A stretch of DNA of 64,000 nt from Ailanthus altissimus (Eukaryota; Streptophyta; Magnoliopsida; Sapindales; Simaroubaceae). Position 1 is the stretch's first letter. Each line of letters opens with the position of its first letter. The stretch lies in contig OX327690.1 in assembly GCA_946807835.1 (NCBI GenBank), positions 13,984,501 through 14,048,500 of the forward strand, in the 5' to 3' direction. This document shows, in pieces, positions 45,873 to 58,136 of the stretch. The translations under genes and the position numbers were made by a program. The notes under the pieces are model-generated. The model had not been told where the DNA came from. It made no database searches and saw nothing but the letters and a program-made list of their open reading frames with translations.

Positions 45873-47519
45873 CTACTTCCGTGAAGGCAAAAGTGGTGGG
45901 ATACTTTGTTCGTTCTTAAAGAAGTTGCTAGGATCGACCATACTCTTCACTTGCACCAACCTGTAGAAATTGTTCTTGAAATATTTCAAACCCCAAATAC
46001 TAGCTTGCTTGAAGCTTGTATAACCTTTAATGTTATTTATTCCAATGTCAAGATCCCTGTAATTTAAATATGTTGCTCGAGGATTTTTTGAAACATAAGG
46101 AGTCACAAAATTGTGTAGCTTTCTGATCCAATTAATGTACCTATGAGATTCTTCAATTCTTTCATCTAGCCAAGCCACGTAGTACAAAAATTTGAATATG
46201 TTACCGGCTCTATGTGGGAACGGAATTTCATATTCTGGAATTTCATTCATTTTTCCGCCATATGGAGCAAACCAAAAGTTTGCTGTTTGTCCCTCTTCCT
46301 CGTAAAACCTTTTGAGCATGGCTTCCAATGCAACTTCAGGAATAGGATTCTTCACATAGTCAGCTTTTGCTTTGAAAAGTCCTCTGACAACAGGAGTCCT
46401 GTTAAGCAACACATCCAATGATTCTTCAATTTTGAATCCAGCAAAGTAGAGGACTGATTGAATCTAGCTTACTTCATTGCAATCTTCTTTGACCGAACTA
46501 GTAAGTTCAGGTAAGCTCTCTTGCATCAATGGAAGGAGCCCGTCAATCCCACCAAGAAACAACGACTGGAAAGAAGCTTGCACTAGTATCTTTCCTTTTG
46601 AGGTAGGATTTGCTCTCGTTATCTCAACTCCAATGTATAAATCTTCATCAAGCTTATCAGCGACGTACTGCCATCTGTGAATAATTTTGGTTGCATTTTG
46701 TTCCAAGGTTCGCCGGATCGTGCATACTGTCACAGTTGGTGGAACAATAACGAGCTTTATTTTCCATGCAACGACGACGCCAAAACTAGCTCCTCCACCT
46801 CCTCGAATAGCCCAAAATAAATCGTCCCCCATCGATTTTCTATCCAGAAACCTACCCTTGGCGTCAATCAAGAGAGCATCAACAATATAATCAGCTGCGA
46901 GGCCATATTTACGCATTAAGTAACCGTACCCTCCCCCACTAAAATGTCCTCCAACACCAACAGTAGGGCAAGTTCCCGCTGGAAAGGCAAGAGTATTGCT
47001 TTTCTCGGCAATCCTGTAGTAAAGTTGGCCAATGGTTGCTCCCGCTTGAACCCATGCCGTCTTTTTTGCTTCATCAACATTGATTGAACTGAGATTTATA
47101 AAATCAACTATGACAAATGGGACATGCGAAACATAGGACAGGCCCTCAAGGTCGTGACCCCCACTTCGAACTCTAATTTCCATGCCATATTTTCTTGAGC
47201 AATTAATGGCTGCTTGAACGTGGGATGCTTTCAGTGGTGTAACAATGACTATAGGTTTTGGGGTTGTGGGCAATGAGAACCTAAGATTTTGTACTGAAAA
47301 CTCCAAAACTGATGAGTATGACGAGTTGTTTTGGGTGTAAATCACTTTTGATATTGAGATGGATTTCTCAGAGTTTTGAGAAAGGCATTGAAGAAACTTC
47401 TGATGATGAACATCGGGCGAAGTTACTTGATTGTCAGCCGAAGTAACCCAGCAATGATATGATAAGATAATAACAAGTAGGAAAGCTAATGGATGGTTTG
47501 AAGAACTTGGATTCTTCAT
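45873..47519 (-). pseudogene. BBE-like FAD oxidoreductase, gene 3, single premature stop
   Basis: ATG at 47519-47517; stop at 45875-45873; 548 codons before the stop, full family length and no intron. The frame is continuous except for one TAG at codon 352 (46466-46464), exactly where gene 2 has Trp in ETSW, so a TGG to TAG change. Before it: signal peptide (1 to about 28), His122 in SGGHD, Cys184 in FPAGTCPTVGVGGHFSGGG. After it: the rest of the substrate domain and the berberine domain, with ATYLNYRDLDIG and FFKNEQSIPP intact. More diverged than genes 1 and 2 are from each other. Truncation would remove the substrate-binding and catalytic part, so this allele is probably null. A longer frame starting at TTG (47543) exists but the ATG is preferred. 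Recent loss, sequencing error or an allelic stop are all possible. Confidence 0.9.
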
Positions 47520-49297
47520 TTTTGTTGATGATTTAGTGAACAAGTAATCTTAATTTATAATACTCAAGAGGATATATCGTACATTTGGACTTTTACCATC
47601 TGTATAATTTTTCCTATTTGTTTTTTATTATGTTCCTTTCGCTTCATTTTCTTGTAAAGTGTCTTAAGTTAAAAAGTTTTATAATCAAACGTCATTGAAA
47701 TAACTTGAATTTTCATAAAATATCATTGCGGGGCCTTAGATGACCATTCTAATCTTTAAAATCATCATTGAAGGCTCCTTAAGATTCTGAATTTTATGGA
47801 AACTTAAGGCCCTCAATATTATTGTTTTATGAAACTTGTTAACTTTGTTGAAATTGAAGCAAATATTATTGTTTTTATATTCAAAATACCTCTCCCTGGC
47901 TCTCATTCCCTTTCTTTTAATTACTAATAATACAATTACATGATAAAAATTTTCTGAACCCACTTAAAATAAGGCCTATGCCAAATAACCTTTCAATTAA
48001 TAATTACAAATTAAAGTATAGTATAAATTTTATACAAAACTTTTAATTAGATTAGATAGATTAATCACACCAAATCACATCAATTTCTAAAAGCATGTAG
48101 TATCGTGTTTACACCTTTGCCTAAAGGTAAGGTAATATCCAATGTCATAATCTAAAGAAATTTCAAATCTCTTTTGATAAAATAGTATTATATTTAACTA
48201 TTCCAGTTATTTCGCGTTAGGAAAGAAACCGGGCAGTTCGATTAATTATTTTATTTATTTATCTGTGAAAATAACTGTTTCTTGCCCTTTAATAATATTT
48301 TAATATTATTGATTTCGATAGGATTCCCATGAACGTTGATTGTATGATGGTGAATGCACTTTATACTTATTATCACCTAAATTTGAACAAAATAAAGAGA
48401 CAAAAATTAGTGTTTAATAAGTGAGATTTGTCATTTCATTCAATTCTTTTTTTTTTAAAAGGTAAATACTTCATCAAAGTTTTTTAAAAAAAAATAGTAC
48501 TATACTTATATAATTGAATTACAAAATTTGAATCTTAACTGACATCTTACTAATCAATGATTGTGATAATTGTTGATGTTTTATTTTTTATTGATGTAAT
48601 AATTATACAATATCCATCAATTAAAATATAAATTTTATATGCTAACTATATAAGTATGGCATTACTGTTTAATTTTTTCTATCATTTAGAATTGTCATTG
48701 TATGCTAATACCTCTTAAGTCTTAAGAATCTGGCGATTAAGTCTCCAAAAAGTTGAAAATTAAATTAAACAAATTATAGAAATTAATATACAATCTATAT
48801 AAGTAATATCATTTTCAAGTTTAGATAAAATGAACTTGCCAAATTGATTTAAAAAAATGAACTTGACAAATCGTCTTATGATTCTTGGTGATTAAGTTTC
48901 CCAATAAGTTGAAACATTGAAAAGAAATTTAGAAATTGCATTTTTTAATTACTCTAAATTTTCTTGGTGATTAAGTTTTCAATAACTTATAACGTTACTT
49001 TAAAAAAAAAAAAAAACAATGTGTATTAGTCTAGATCATGTATAAACCACTGCCCTCACTAAATATAATGTTTTTCGTTTTAAGTTTACATTTAAATAAT
49101 CTTTCTTCTGAAATTATTAGAAAGTTCTCGTACTATTCAAGTATGGGCTCTAAAAAGAATAAAGGTCTATCATAACTCTGTCTAAAACGCCAACATGGGA
49201 TTTGTGTTACTCTACCCTTAAGTCTTCGTCCCATCTCTACTATCTTTTGTTGTTAATGGCATTCGGTCTTAATAGCTCTTTCAAACCTATGAGATTT
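47520..49297. other. Upstream region of gene 3 and AT-rich intergenic sequence
   Basis: A TATA-like ATATAT occurs near 47572-47577. Beyond about 47740 nothing gene-like was found. A decayed word TTCTTGGTGATTAAGTTT recurs three times (48727, 48881, 48959). Confidence 0.45.
48720..48995 (+). repeat. Three decayed copies of a ~30-bp word
   Basis: Variants of TTCTTGGTGATTAAGTTTCC followed by AATAAGTTGAAA start near 48724, 48880 and 48958. Spacing is irregular; origin unknown. Confidence 0.5.
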
Positions 49298-49751
49298 GGG
49301 AGTTTTCACAAATGGTTCTTTTACTAGGTAATATTCTTTTTTAGTCCTAGTAGTAAAAGTTAATCTTTTATAGTTAAAAAATTAATAATCAAATATTTTT
49401 ACCCTTAACATATATTTTCACCCTCAACCAAAATTCGAACCCAACACTCCTTCTCTCAAAAACACTCTAAATTCAAAATTATATTAATCATCAATTTCAA
49501 AAGTTATATTGTATAAATCAACGTACAAGAATACCGATGGTTAAGCTTAAATCTAAAAATTAGTCAATAATTTTAAGTTTGTAAAACTTTTGATGTACTT
49601 TGTAGTTTGGGCTAAAAAGTGTAGAAAATGATTAGGTTGTAAGTAAAATATGTAAAAGATGAGTAGATTATGTTGTAAATAGATTACAACTAGATGGAAA
49701 TAGAAAACAAATCTAACTAAAAATAGCCAAAAATAGAGGTTTCTATAAATG

Positions 49752-49818
49752 TTGGCTGCCCGCATGCTAGCCTAGTGCTGATGTCAATTGGGTGCGCCAT
49801 ATGGCGCGACACATGGCA
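49752..49818. repeat. GC-rich tract at the left of MULE 2
   Basis: GGGTGCGCCATATGGCGCGAC contains the perfect palindrome GCGCCATATGGCGC. AT-only sequence follows, the same arrangement as at 19950-20060 in MULE 1. Confidence 0.7.
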
Positions 49819-50554
49819 CTCAAAAATATTTTAAAAAATATATTTTATTTTTAATTAAAATAAACTAAAATAATTAAGTAATTTATTTATTTATTTGATT
49901 ATTTAATTTTAATTATGTTATTAATACATTTTAATTAATTTGTTCAAAAAATTATTAATTAAATAATTATTAATATATTAATTTATCTTTTAAGTGGTAA
50001 CATTTTATCATACTTCAACTGCATTGTCAAATAATTATTAATTCATAATCATATTCTTATTATAACTCTTTGTTTCCTTGCAAACATTCTTAGCATCTTT
50101 AAGTGTAATGTTTTATCATATTAGAAATGCACTGTGGAATTCTTTTCATGATCATATTCATTATTGTAGCTCATTATTTTCTTAAAAATATACGTAGCAT
50201 TTATAAGTGTAATGTTTTATGATACTGGAACTCCACTATCGAATTCTTTTTACAATAATATTTCTTGTTGTAACTCATTGTTTCCTTACAAACATTCTTA
50301 GAACTTTAAGTGGTAAATGAGATAAAGTGACAAAATATAATAGTAACAAATACAAAATATATCATAAACAGGGTATGATTTATAATATAGTATCAAAATA
50401 GAAAAATTAATGAGAATTCACATTAAATTTAAATATAAATATAAATATACAAATATAAGTAATGTCAAATAGAATAGATATACAAACTAACATGCCATGT
50501 CAATTGTTTTACAAAATGGTAAAGTTTTGATATGTTTGATGATTATGTCCATGT

Positions 50555-52120
50555 TACTTACAGTGATTGCACACATTCTTCGTTGGTTCCTCATCTTGCA
50601 TTGCAATCTACCTTTTTTGATGCCTCCTTAATTGATGACATACTATAAGAGGCTAGATGTTAGCATATCTCAACTTTTCTAAAACTATTTAATTTGACGG
50701 ATGGTTAACCAGATTGACTGGCTTGCTATTTGTACAAAACAAATAACTCAAACGTGTATTAGGATGAACAAAGATACTAATACTGTAATCTTGTCTATTT
50801 GCATACTATAATAACATAAGCACAAGGGAGTTGTCGAAAAGCAAATTTCTGCAACTACATGACTTTGCCACGATGACCACTATTTCATTTATACTTCTTT
50901 CCTCCATGACAAAGCAAGAATGATTTACTGAGTGAATATTCATGTGGGTGGACTTATCATTGTGCTTCTAAACTTTACAATAGGCCTAACTTATTAGCAA
51001 TTTTGTGATACCTTTTGCAACCTCCCATCTTTAAAAAAACTAATTTTTTTATTAACTCTCATATTTACTTAACCAAGGTTATTACAGGAAGCCCACATGT
51101 ATCCTTTGGAAAAATATTAATGCTTTCTATAGTAATAGTAGTCATAATATCATATCTTCTAAATGCTCCCACTGACGTAGCCTATTTAGGAAAACTAACC
51201 TCCTCCTCCAAATATCTTATTACCTCTCGTTTCATCTCTTAAATCTTTTTAATTTGCTATTAAAAGTTAGCAAGCTGAGATGCATTTGTAATAATAAAAT
51301 AGGAAGCCAGAAATCCTCACTCTTATTCTTTGATGGTATCTTGTATCTTGTGATAATATTTTATTTTAAATTATAGAAGTATACCCCATGATATGCGTTA
51401 AAAAATACCTCTCAAATTGCCTTCTCAATACTAGCGTGTCAATAACATACAAATACAAGATCCCAAGATCACCAAAGATTCCTCTGAGTTTTACTATAAA
51501 CTATGACTGGGAAGTGTCACTTTCAGAATCAACAATCTCTTATGCCAATGAAAAATGTTAGTTATTTTTATATTTATAAACTACCACAAACATTGCTCCC
51601 AATTATGCACCTTTTAAAAATGTTCTATCAAGTGCAATAACTGGTTAGATGGATGACTAGAAACCTCTAATGTATAGTTCAAACGCCACAAAAAAAATAC
51701 TTAAAGTGATTATAATATCAATTTCTAAATGAGTAACTATACCTAAATTCGATTGTTCTATCACATAGTAGTATGCAAGAAGTAATCTAAATGAAACATT
51801 TGGAGGACCTTGTATAAACTTACATGCATACTCATGGGCTTACTAAATAGTGGAATACGTTATCTCTATACCAAACTCTTCAAATATGTCTCCTTGGATC
51901 TCATTTGTTTTGTAAAGTCAACTTACTAATGCAAATGTATTCTATATGAATTTTCTAATAATCCATCTCTTAACTTATTGGTGACCATCACATAATTGCT
52001 CCAACTAACATGTGTGATTTGCATCAAGTTTGCACAAGATACAATGCTTCCTCGCATATGTAGACATAGCACATAATCACCATTTGCATATCTTATCATT
52101 ACATTTTGTCCCAAATTGAT
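50555..52120 (-). pseudogene. MULE 2 transposase, decayed
   Basis: Minus-strand order: a DDE core with VIALDRTFLKGA (Asp codon 51629-51627), LGAMFVVVYKYKNN, EIVDSESDTS and FIVKLRGIFGDL; then YDIMTTITIESIN, where the Glu of the third acidic position is kept (51127-51125), followed by LPVITLVK and a SWIM-region remnant; finally a zinc-knuckle remnant KNVCNHCK...HGHNHQTYQN near 50590-50560 in which the last Cys is Tyr. Numerous stops and at least one frameshift near the second Asp. It is the same transposase lineage as MULE 1 by its core motifs. Confidence 0.8.
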
Positions 52121-52421
52121 CTTTTGTAGACCTCGAAACTTTAAAGCTCTAATTATTTATAAGTGCTAGCACACTAATGGTCTGGTGAAGTTCATTTTTG
52201 CTATCATACAAATTCTCTAAAAATATGCAATTCTCTAAAAATGAAAACTTATTCGTTGAAAATTATAGGAGAATAGTGATAGTGATCCATTGTATTTATA
52301 ACAATCACAACAGTTGGTGTTGAAGGAGCTATGTCATTTGAAACAAAAAACAATTATTAAAAAAAATTATATAATTGAAAAAAGATAAAAATAGAAAAAA
52401 ACAATGTGTGAAATTTTCAAG

Positions 52422-52555
52422 TAGAGCGAGACATGCGAGAAGCATAACAAATGGGCTCGTCTCGTACGACCTTCAACACATAAAAAGACGTGCAGGAGGT
52501 GCCCACTTGCCTTTCTCGCATATGAGCTACATGCCACAAGCACTGTTTATCATAT
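52422..52555. repeat. GC-rich tract at the right of MULE 2
   Basis: CpG-bearing island with GGGCTCGTCTCGTACGACC and GACGTGCAGGAGGTGCCCAC, flanked by AT-rich DNA. A short frame across it is not credible as a gene. Confidence 0.5.
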
Positions 52556-53018
52556 TTGGGTTTTCTAGTTCGAACCCAATTTTTTAAATTTTACAAATTT
52601 TCTCTCCCATTCAACTCATTTTTCTTTAAAACTTCAACACATTACTTTAGAATTATATTTTGATGCTAATACATTCAAAAACAAAATTCATCTATTTCAA
52701 CTTATATATATGATCAATAAACATTATACCATAATGAAAATTGACTTACCTTTATAGAAGATTTAAACTTCAAATCTAGTTATTCTGAATGTTAAAATGT
52801 ATATTTTGAGATAGATTTACAATAAATTTGAGCTGATTTTGTCGCTCTTTTTTTGTTTGTTTTCAAATCTGTTATGTCATTATATTTTTTTTAACAAGGA
52901 TATTTGTGTTCATTTAGCATTGAATTGGCTAATAAAGATTAGCTTACTACTTTATAGCAAAGACTATTTGTGAAAAGTTTCCATTAAATTTTAGCACCCC
53001 GTATTTACCTCATAGATA

Positions 53019-53710
53019 TAGAGGTGTTAAATGAACGAGTTAGGTCTCTCTAACCCATTAAATTTTCACTTCTATTAGTTTGTGGGTAGGCTTGTGCCTA
53101 GTTTGCCAATTTAAAATGTGGACTAACACCCCTACCAAACTTGCTTCACTTTAGACTAGGTTCAAGAGGTTTGATGTGGACTTCTCAGTTAATCTATTTA
53201 AAAATTATTTTGAACTTTTTTTAGGTAAATTATTTAAAAACTTTTATTTAAAAAATAAATGAGATTTTTTATTATATTTTTAACTCAAGACTTTAGTAAT
53301 CATTAAAATTAAAATTAAAATTAAAACTAAAACTAGACTATAAAATTGAAATGAACTCTTTTGTTATTAGTTAAGAAATTGATAACAAATATATAATTTC
53401 AGTACTAATATATACTCAACTTATACAGATTTACACTACTATAATTTAGCACATCTCAATTACGTTGCCCCTTACTAATATATAAATCATTTATAAATCA
53501 TAATTCATGTTTTTTTTTCGTTAACCCATTAATAAGTTTAGTAGGTTCAAAATTAGAGCCCAATTAACCTGCCACGCATTACTTGGTGGGCTATAAGGTT
53601 GATTACTAATCGTAAACAAACCCCCAATATAAATTGAGTGAGATAAGTCCATAAACTTAATATTCCAAACTCATATGAGTTTGAGCTACCCGACCCATAT
53701 ACCACCTCTA
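53019..53710. mobile_element. hAT-type MITE
   Basis: Left end TAGAGGTGTTAAATGA, right end reverse complement TAGAGGTGGTATATGGG; the first eight bases are perfectly inverted. 692 bp, no ORF. Contains an 18-bp perfect palindrome (CAAACTCATATGAGTTTG, 53666-53683) just inside the right end. No convincing 8-bp target duplication. Confidence 0.55.
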
Positions 53711-55913
53711 TATCCATCATACCTTTAGTATGTGTGTCACCAAGAGTGTTGGTTACTAACTCTTTCTAACCTAAAGATTCTATCACTTAATCATCATCTC
53801 ATATATCCTACCACTATTATTTATGGCCTTAAGAATGTTAGATATTCTTGACAAATTCTATCACTTAACCTTCTTCGCATCCATTATACCCGTACTATTT
53901 ATAACCTTAAAAATATTATATCTTAGGATATTATATTTATGTATATTAATAATTGGATATTCTGTTAAAATTTACCCTTAGGGAACACATGGTTGATCTA
54001 TGTAACAAAAACATTAGGACACATAGATTTTATACATTGTCTTAACCCTTACACACAACCTATGTGCACTCACCCAACCATAGATTGTAGGGTCACTAGC
54101 CCATACTATGACATAAGTTAAAAAAATATTATTTATAAATGCTAACTCTCATAGTATGATATTGTCTACTTTAAATTTTACCTCATAAAGTTTTGCTTTA
54201 GAATTACTCTTAAGAACTCATATTGTTTAAGAAAAGACTTTACATATTTAACTTAGTAATTTTATCTAACAAGACAATGTAAATTTTTGTTACCATTCAT
54301 ATCTCTTTAACTTAATTAGCAATATTATTTATAGTTTTTAAGGTTGTGGATCTTTTATATAATCTTGACCTCTGATTTCAGGTTTCTTGGTTAAATTAGA
54401 AATCAAGCATGAGATCTTTAGCCAATGATTTAATTTATATTCTGTAGAAATGGTTATAATGAACTTAATGTTATTGTTCTTCATGAAATTCTCTTTAATG
54501 GCTGAAACCTTCAATACTACAAAAGAATAATCAATTAAGCCTAGTCCATGGTGGTTCTAATAAAAATCCTTTGGTGCTCAAGTCAGAATAATGAGATTGT
54601 TTTTAGAAAGATATGGTGGTGTTAAAGAATAAAAAAGTAAAAAGAGTTTTTGTTTTAGAGAGAAAAATCCTACCTTATTATGTGGGAGATCTTTCTAATT
54701 TATAAAGTTGTGTGTGGTTTAGGGTCTCATACAGGAATCCCCATCATTCAAAATTTCTAATCCTCTTTTGATTTGTTTGATGGCATATTCTACTTATTTT
54801 CAATCTCTAAAGTGTTGTGTTTTACACATCTTTGGATTCTTTATGAATGTTTTCAGAAGATTGAGGGTGTTCATCCTGATAAGAGGTAACTGACAATGAT
54901 GAAGAGTGGAACTCCTCAATCATGATTTAGAGAGTGTTCATCCATATTAAAGGTTTTATTTTAATTTAATGACATTTTAGGCCACACATAAATCCTTTGC
55001 CTTGATGGGAGTATTTGTACACCGCAAGCTTGGATAAGTTGAATGGATCATCAACCTTTATACCCCTCTAAACTAGGCTTGGCCCTCTTTAGCCTTTATT
55101 GGTTAGGCATAAATTTCTAAGGGGCAACAATGATCCTTTAATTTCTATTATTGACTATTCATCAATAAAAACTTATATATAGTGTTTGGTGTAATTGACA
55201 TCTTCGTGTCTTGATATTTGTGTCTTTAGGTATGATAAGATGACCTCGGTCACTATCATAAAATTGTTCTTGTATTATAACGAGCGATTTACTTGTCAAA
55301 ATGGTGATTTTTAGTATTAAGAATCAATAATTTGAATTAGGCACCAAAAGTTCATTAAATGCTTGGTGAACCTTTAATTGTGCTCTAATTGGTGATTATC
55401 AAATAGTTATGCCTTTTAAAATTTATAGATATGGATCCTTATTAAACAATTGATGTTAATCAAATGGTCAAAAGGTGTTCTTGAAAGGGCATCTATTAGT
55501 TGAAAGTACTCTTCACCATAAGAGCATCGCAACCATTAGATCTTGGTTTAACGATTAAGATTACTTTGAGAACTCCTTATATAATTATGCACTTCCTCTT
55601 CCCCTTTCACTTCTTTACCATTTGAAGGATTTATGGCAAGAGACAGTTTTAATTAAAGAGAAGAAGACTCTATTCATGTTAATACTTAATCTTTCAACTT
55701 CAACAATCTTTATTTATAAGTATACATATTATTTTTTATGTTCTCATTATATTTTAAGCATATTCATTATTTTCTGAGTTTCTTTGCTTTGTTTCAAAAT
55801 TTTGCATATGAGTGTTCATTCATGAATTTATTGAGTATTTGATCAGGAACTATCAAGTTCTTGGCATTTGACTTGATTGCAAGTCCAATTGTCTTTAATA
55901 GTTAGTGTTGTAC
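53711..55913. other. AT-rich stretch without a recognisable gene
   Basis: No long frame or transposon motif recognised in over 2 kb. Paragraphs of more even composition near 54660-54800 and 55000-55130 could be old LTR sequence but no ends were seen. Confidence 0.5.
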
Positions 55914-58136
55914 TGTTAGGGTATGTGCTTACGCGCCATCCCAGTTTGTATGAATATTTAGTTTGTAATATTTATACAATGCATATTTTATTAAATCGCT
56001 GATAACTTTTATTAAATGGTAGTTAAGCTTGTAACATTATAAACATGATATGATCTAAATGAGTTCATATCTGGTTTAAAAAAATTTAGACCATGGCTAA
56101 GAGTTAGCAAAGCTGATAGTTATAAATGCTAAGTGTTAGCAGGTTATAATAACCAGCGGGATCTAAAAAGTTAGAACCTAATCTATAATGTAACAAAGAC
56201 CTGAGAATCTACTAGTAATGACAAAGTTGCAATAAGTTGTAATACAAACTAAGAAATGTCATTATGGAAGTATCTTCTCAAATAAAGAGTTCCTGATCTA
56301 CGTTCACCAATGTGAGTCTATTGGTGATACACATAGATTAGTGTATGTCTATAGCTGTATTGTACAGATGGTTATTCTTAGTTAACCATGAGCTTGGTTG
56401 AAGTTCATATAGACATACAGGTATTCAGTTAGGACTTGATACTGAACAGACTCAAGAGGACCCCAATAGATATCCTATGAAACCGTCAAAGGAAGGTCCT
56501 CTCGAGTTGAGTAGTATTTATGGTCCTACGACCTGAGCGCCACGGTGAACTTGTGGGAGATCCATCATACTTTGGTTGCACGTATGTCAGAGACCTTTCA
56601 TGGTCTGACCGCTACGTGTCGCTGGGTATGGTCCGATGCTCATGGAGTTCGGTGTGTGTAGATATAGAATCCGCCAGCTCACATAGATGGGTTGTATATC
56701 TGAACTTTAGATTGTATCTTGTAAAGTCTTATGGCCGTAAGCAATCTACCTGGGAAAGGAGTTTCCTACAGGTTCGAACATTATAGTAAAAGTGTTTGCG
56801 TATATTGTTCATAAAGATACGAATCTGGAGATAATATAGTAATGGATGAAATTATCGAGATTTAACGGTAATGATCTGTATCCCGTTCATCCTGGATATA
56901 ATGACGGAAGGATTATACGAATATGGAGTAACCTCAACATGTATGGTCTAACGCGCTAATTTGTAATATCCGTAACGTGTGCGTGGGGCATCGTTCACGG
57001 ACTTGTGGAATAGTTCCATTTAACGAATCGGGCGTGGACCTAGGGAGTCCCAATATGAAATGTACTCTTTGAGCACTTGGGCAGCGTACTGTATTGAATA
57101 GTTCAATACAGTAAAATCCAGCAATTTACTAAGGTTACGTTAACTAAAGTATATAGTCAAATGGTGGGACCCACTTTAGGTTAACTTAGTAACCGAGTAA
57201 GGACATAATTGTAATTTCACTTGATAATTATTTAATTGTTAAATAATTCTAATAAATATTTATTTATTTAATTGTTGAATAAATAATTTATGTTTAACTA
57301 AGGTTAAGAGCTAACCATTTAGTTAAATTAGATTAACAATACTTAATGGTTAAGTAAAAGTCAATATAACCATGATTAAGTTAGTTAATTATAGTTAAAA
57401 TATTTAAATGTTCTTTAACTTAACTAAAGTTAAGTGTTAACTATAATTAAAATATTTAAATGTTCTTTAACTTAACTAAAGTTAAGTGTTAACTATAGTT
57501 AGAATATTTAAATGTTAATTTAACCTAACTAAAGTTAAGAGTTAACTAAGATTAGGTTAGGTTAAATACAAATTGAAATTAAGTGAAATTAATTGTAATG
57601 AAATGAAATTAATTTCATTTGTATAAATAAGACAAATGTAAATTAAATTCATAAGTCTTTTTGTTAATTTGATTTTGCAAATTTTGGTCAGCCAATTCAA
57701 TGAGAAAAAAAAGAGAAATTATTTTCTAAAATATGGATTCAAGAGTTGAATTCATTATTTTCTTTTAAGGCATAAAACCAATTTAGCAAAATAGGTTTTG
57801 ATTAATTGTTAATCAAAAAGGAAAAATTAATATCATAAGTTTAAGTGGTTAAACTTCTGCTGGATCAAAGGCTGTCATTCTAGATAATCAAACCTACCAT
57901 TGTTGATTACTAGAATTGATCAAAGACAATATTTTGGTGGACTTCAACAATCTCCATCCAAAGGCTTCAAAGGTTATTCCTCAATTTTGTTTCTGTTAAT
58001 TCAATTAATATGTTTTGATTGTGTTTACTGCAATGTTTTAAGCTTCCGCTGCTTCATTATATATATGAGATATGTATATATTGTTGTTAAACACAAAACC
58101 CACATGCATATACCGATGAATGGACAACTCCCAACA
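55914..58136 (+). repeat. Family-A solo-LTR-like element, copy A4
   Basis: Starts TGTTAGGGTATGTGCTTACG, ends ACTCCCAACA, 2223 bp. Flanks TGTAC (55909-55913) and TATAC (58137-58141), four of five identical. Shares the conserved core (near 56460-57060) with the other copies. Includes a 52-bp tandem triplication listed separately. No coding content. Confidence 0.75.
57385..57540 (+). repeat. 52-bp tandem repeat, three copies
   Basis: Units start at 57385, 57437 and 57489. Units 1 and 2 are almost identical; the third has diverged. Each has AAATGTTCTTTAACTTAACT-like text. Found only in copy A4; the matching part of A1 has loose GTTAA-rich sequence instead. Confidence 0.85.

Larger units (their letters stand above)
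49298..52982 (-). mobile_element. Mutator-like element (MULE 2) with TIRs and 9-bp target duplication
   Basis: Left end GGGAGTTTTCACAAATGG, right end (reverse complement) GGAAACTTTTCACAAATAG. Flanking 9-mers ATGAGATTT (49289-49297) and ATTAAATTT (52983-52991) agree at seven of nine positions, the target length of Mutator. 3685 bp. Carries a decayed transposase on the minus strand (about 52120-50555). GC-rich palindromic tracts lie on both sides of it (49752-49818, 52422-52555), as in MULE 1. No ULP1 gene was seen. Confidence 0.75.

Noticed and set aside
47520..47543. Eight-codon N-terminal extension of gene 3 starting at TTG
   Set aside because: A eukaryotic nuclear gene is expected to start at ATG; the ATG at 47519 gives a signal peptide placed as in genes 1 and 2.
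52375..52587. 70-codon plus-strand frame with mixed composition
   Set aside because: Lies on the GC-rich tract at the right side of MULE 2 and lacks any known motif.
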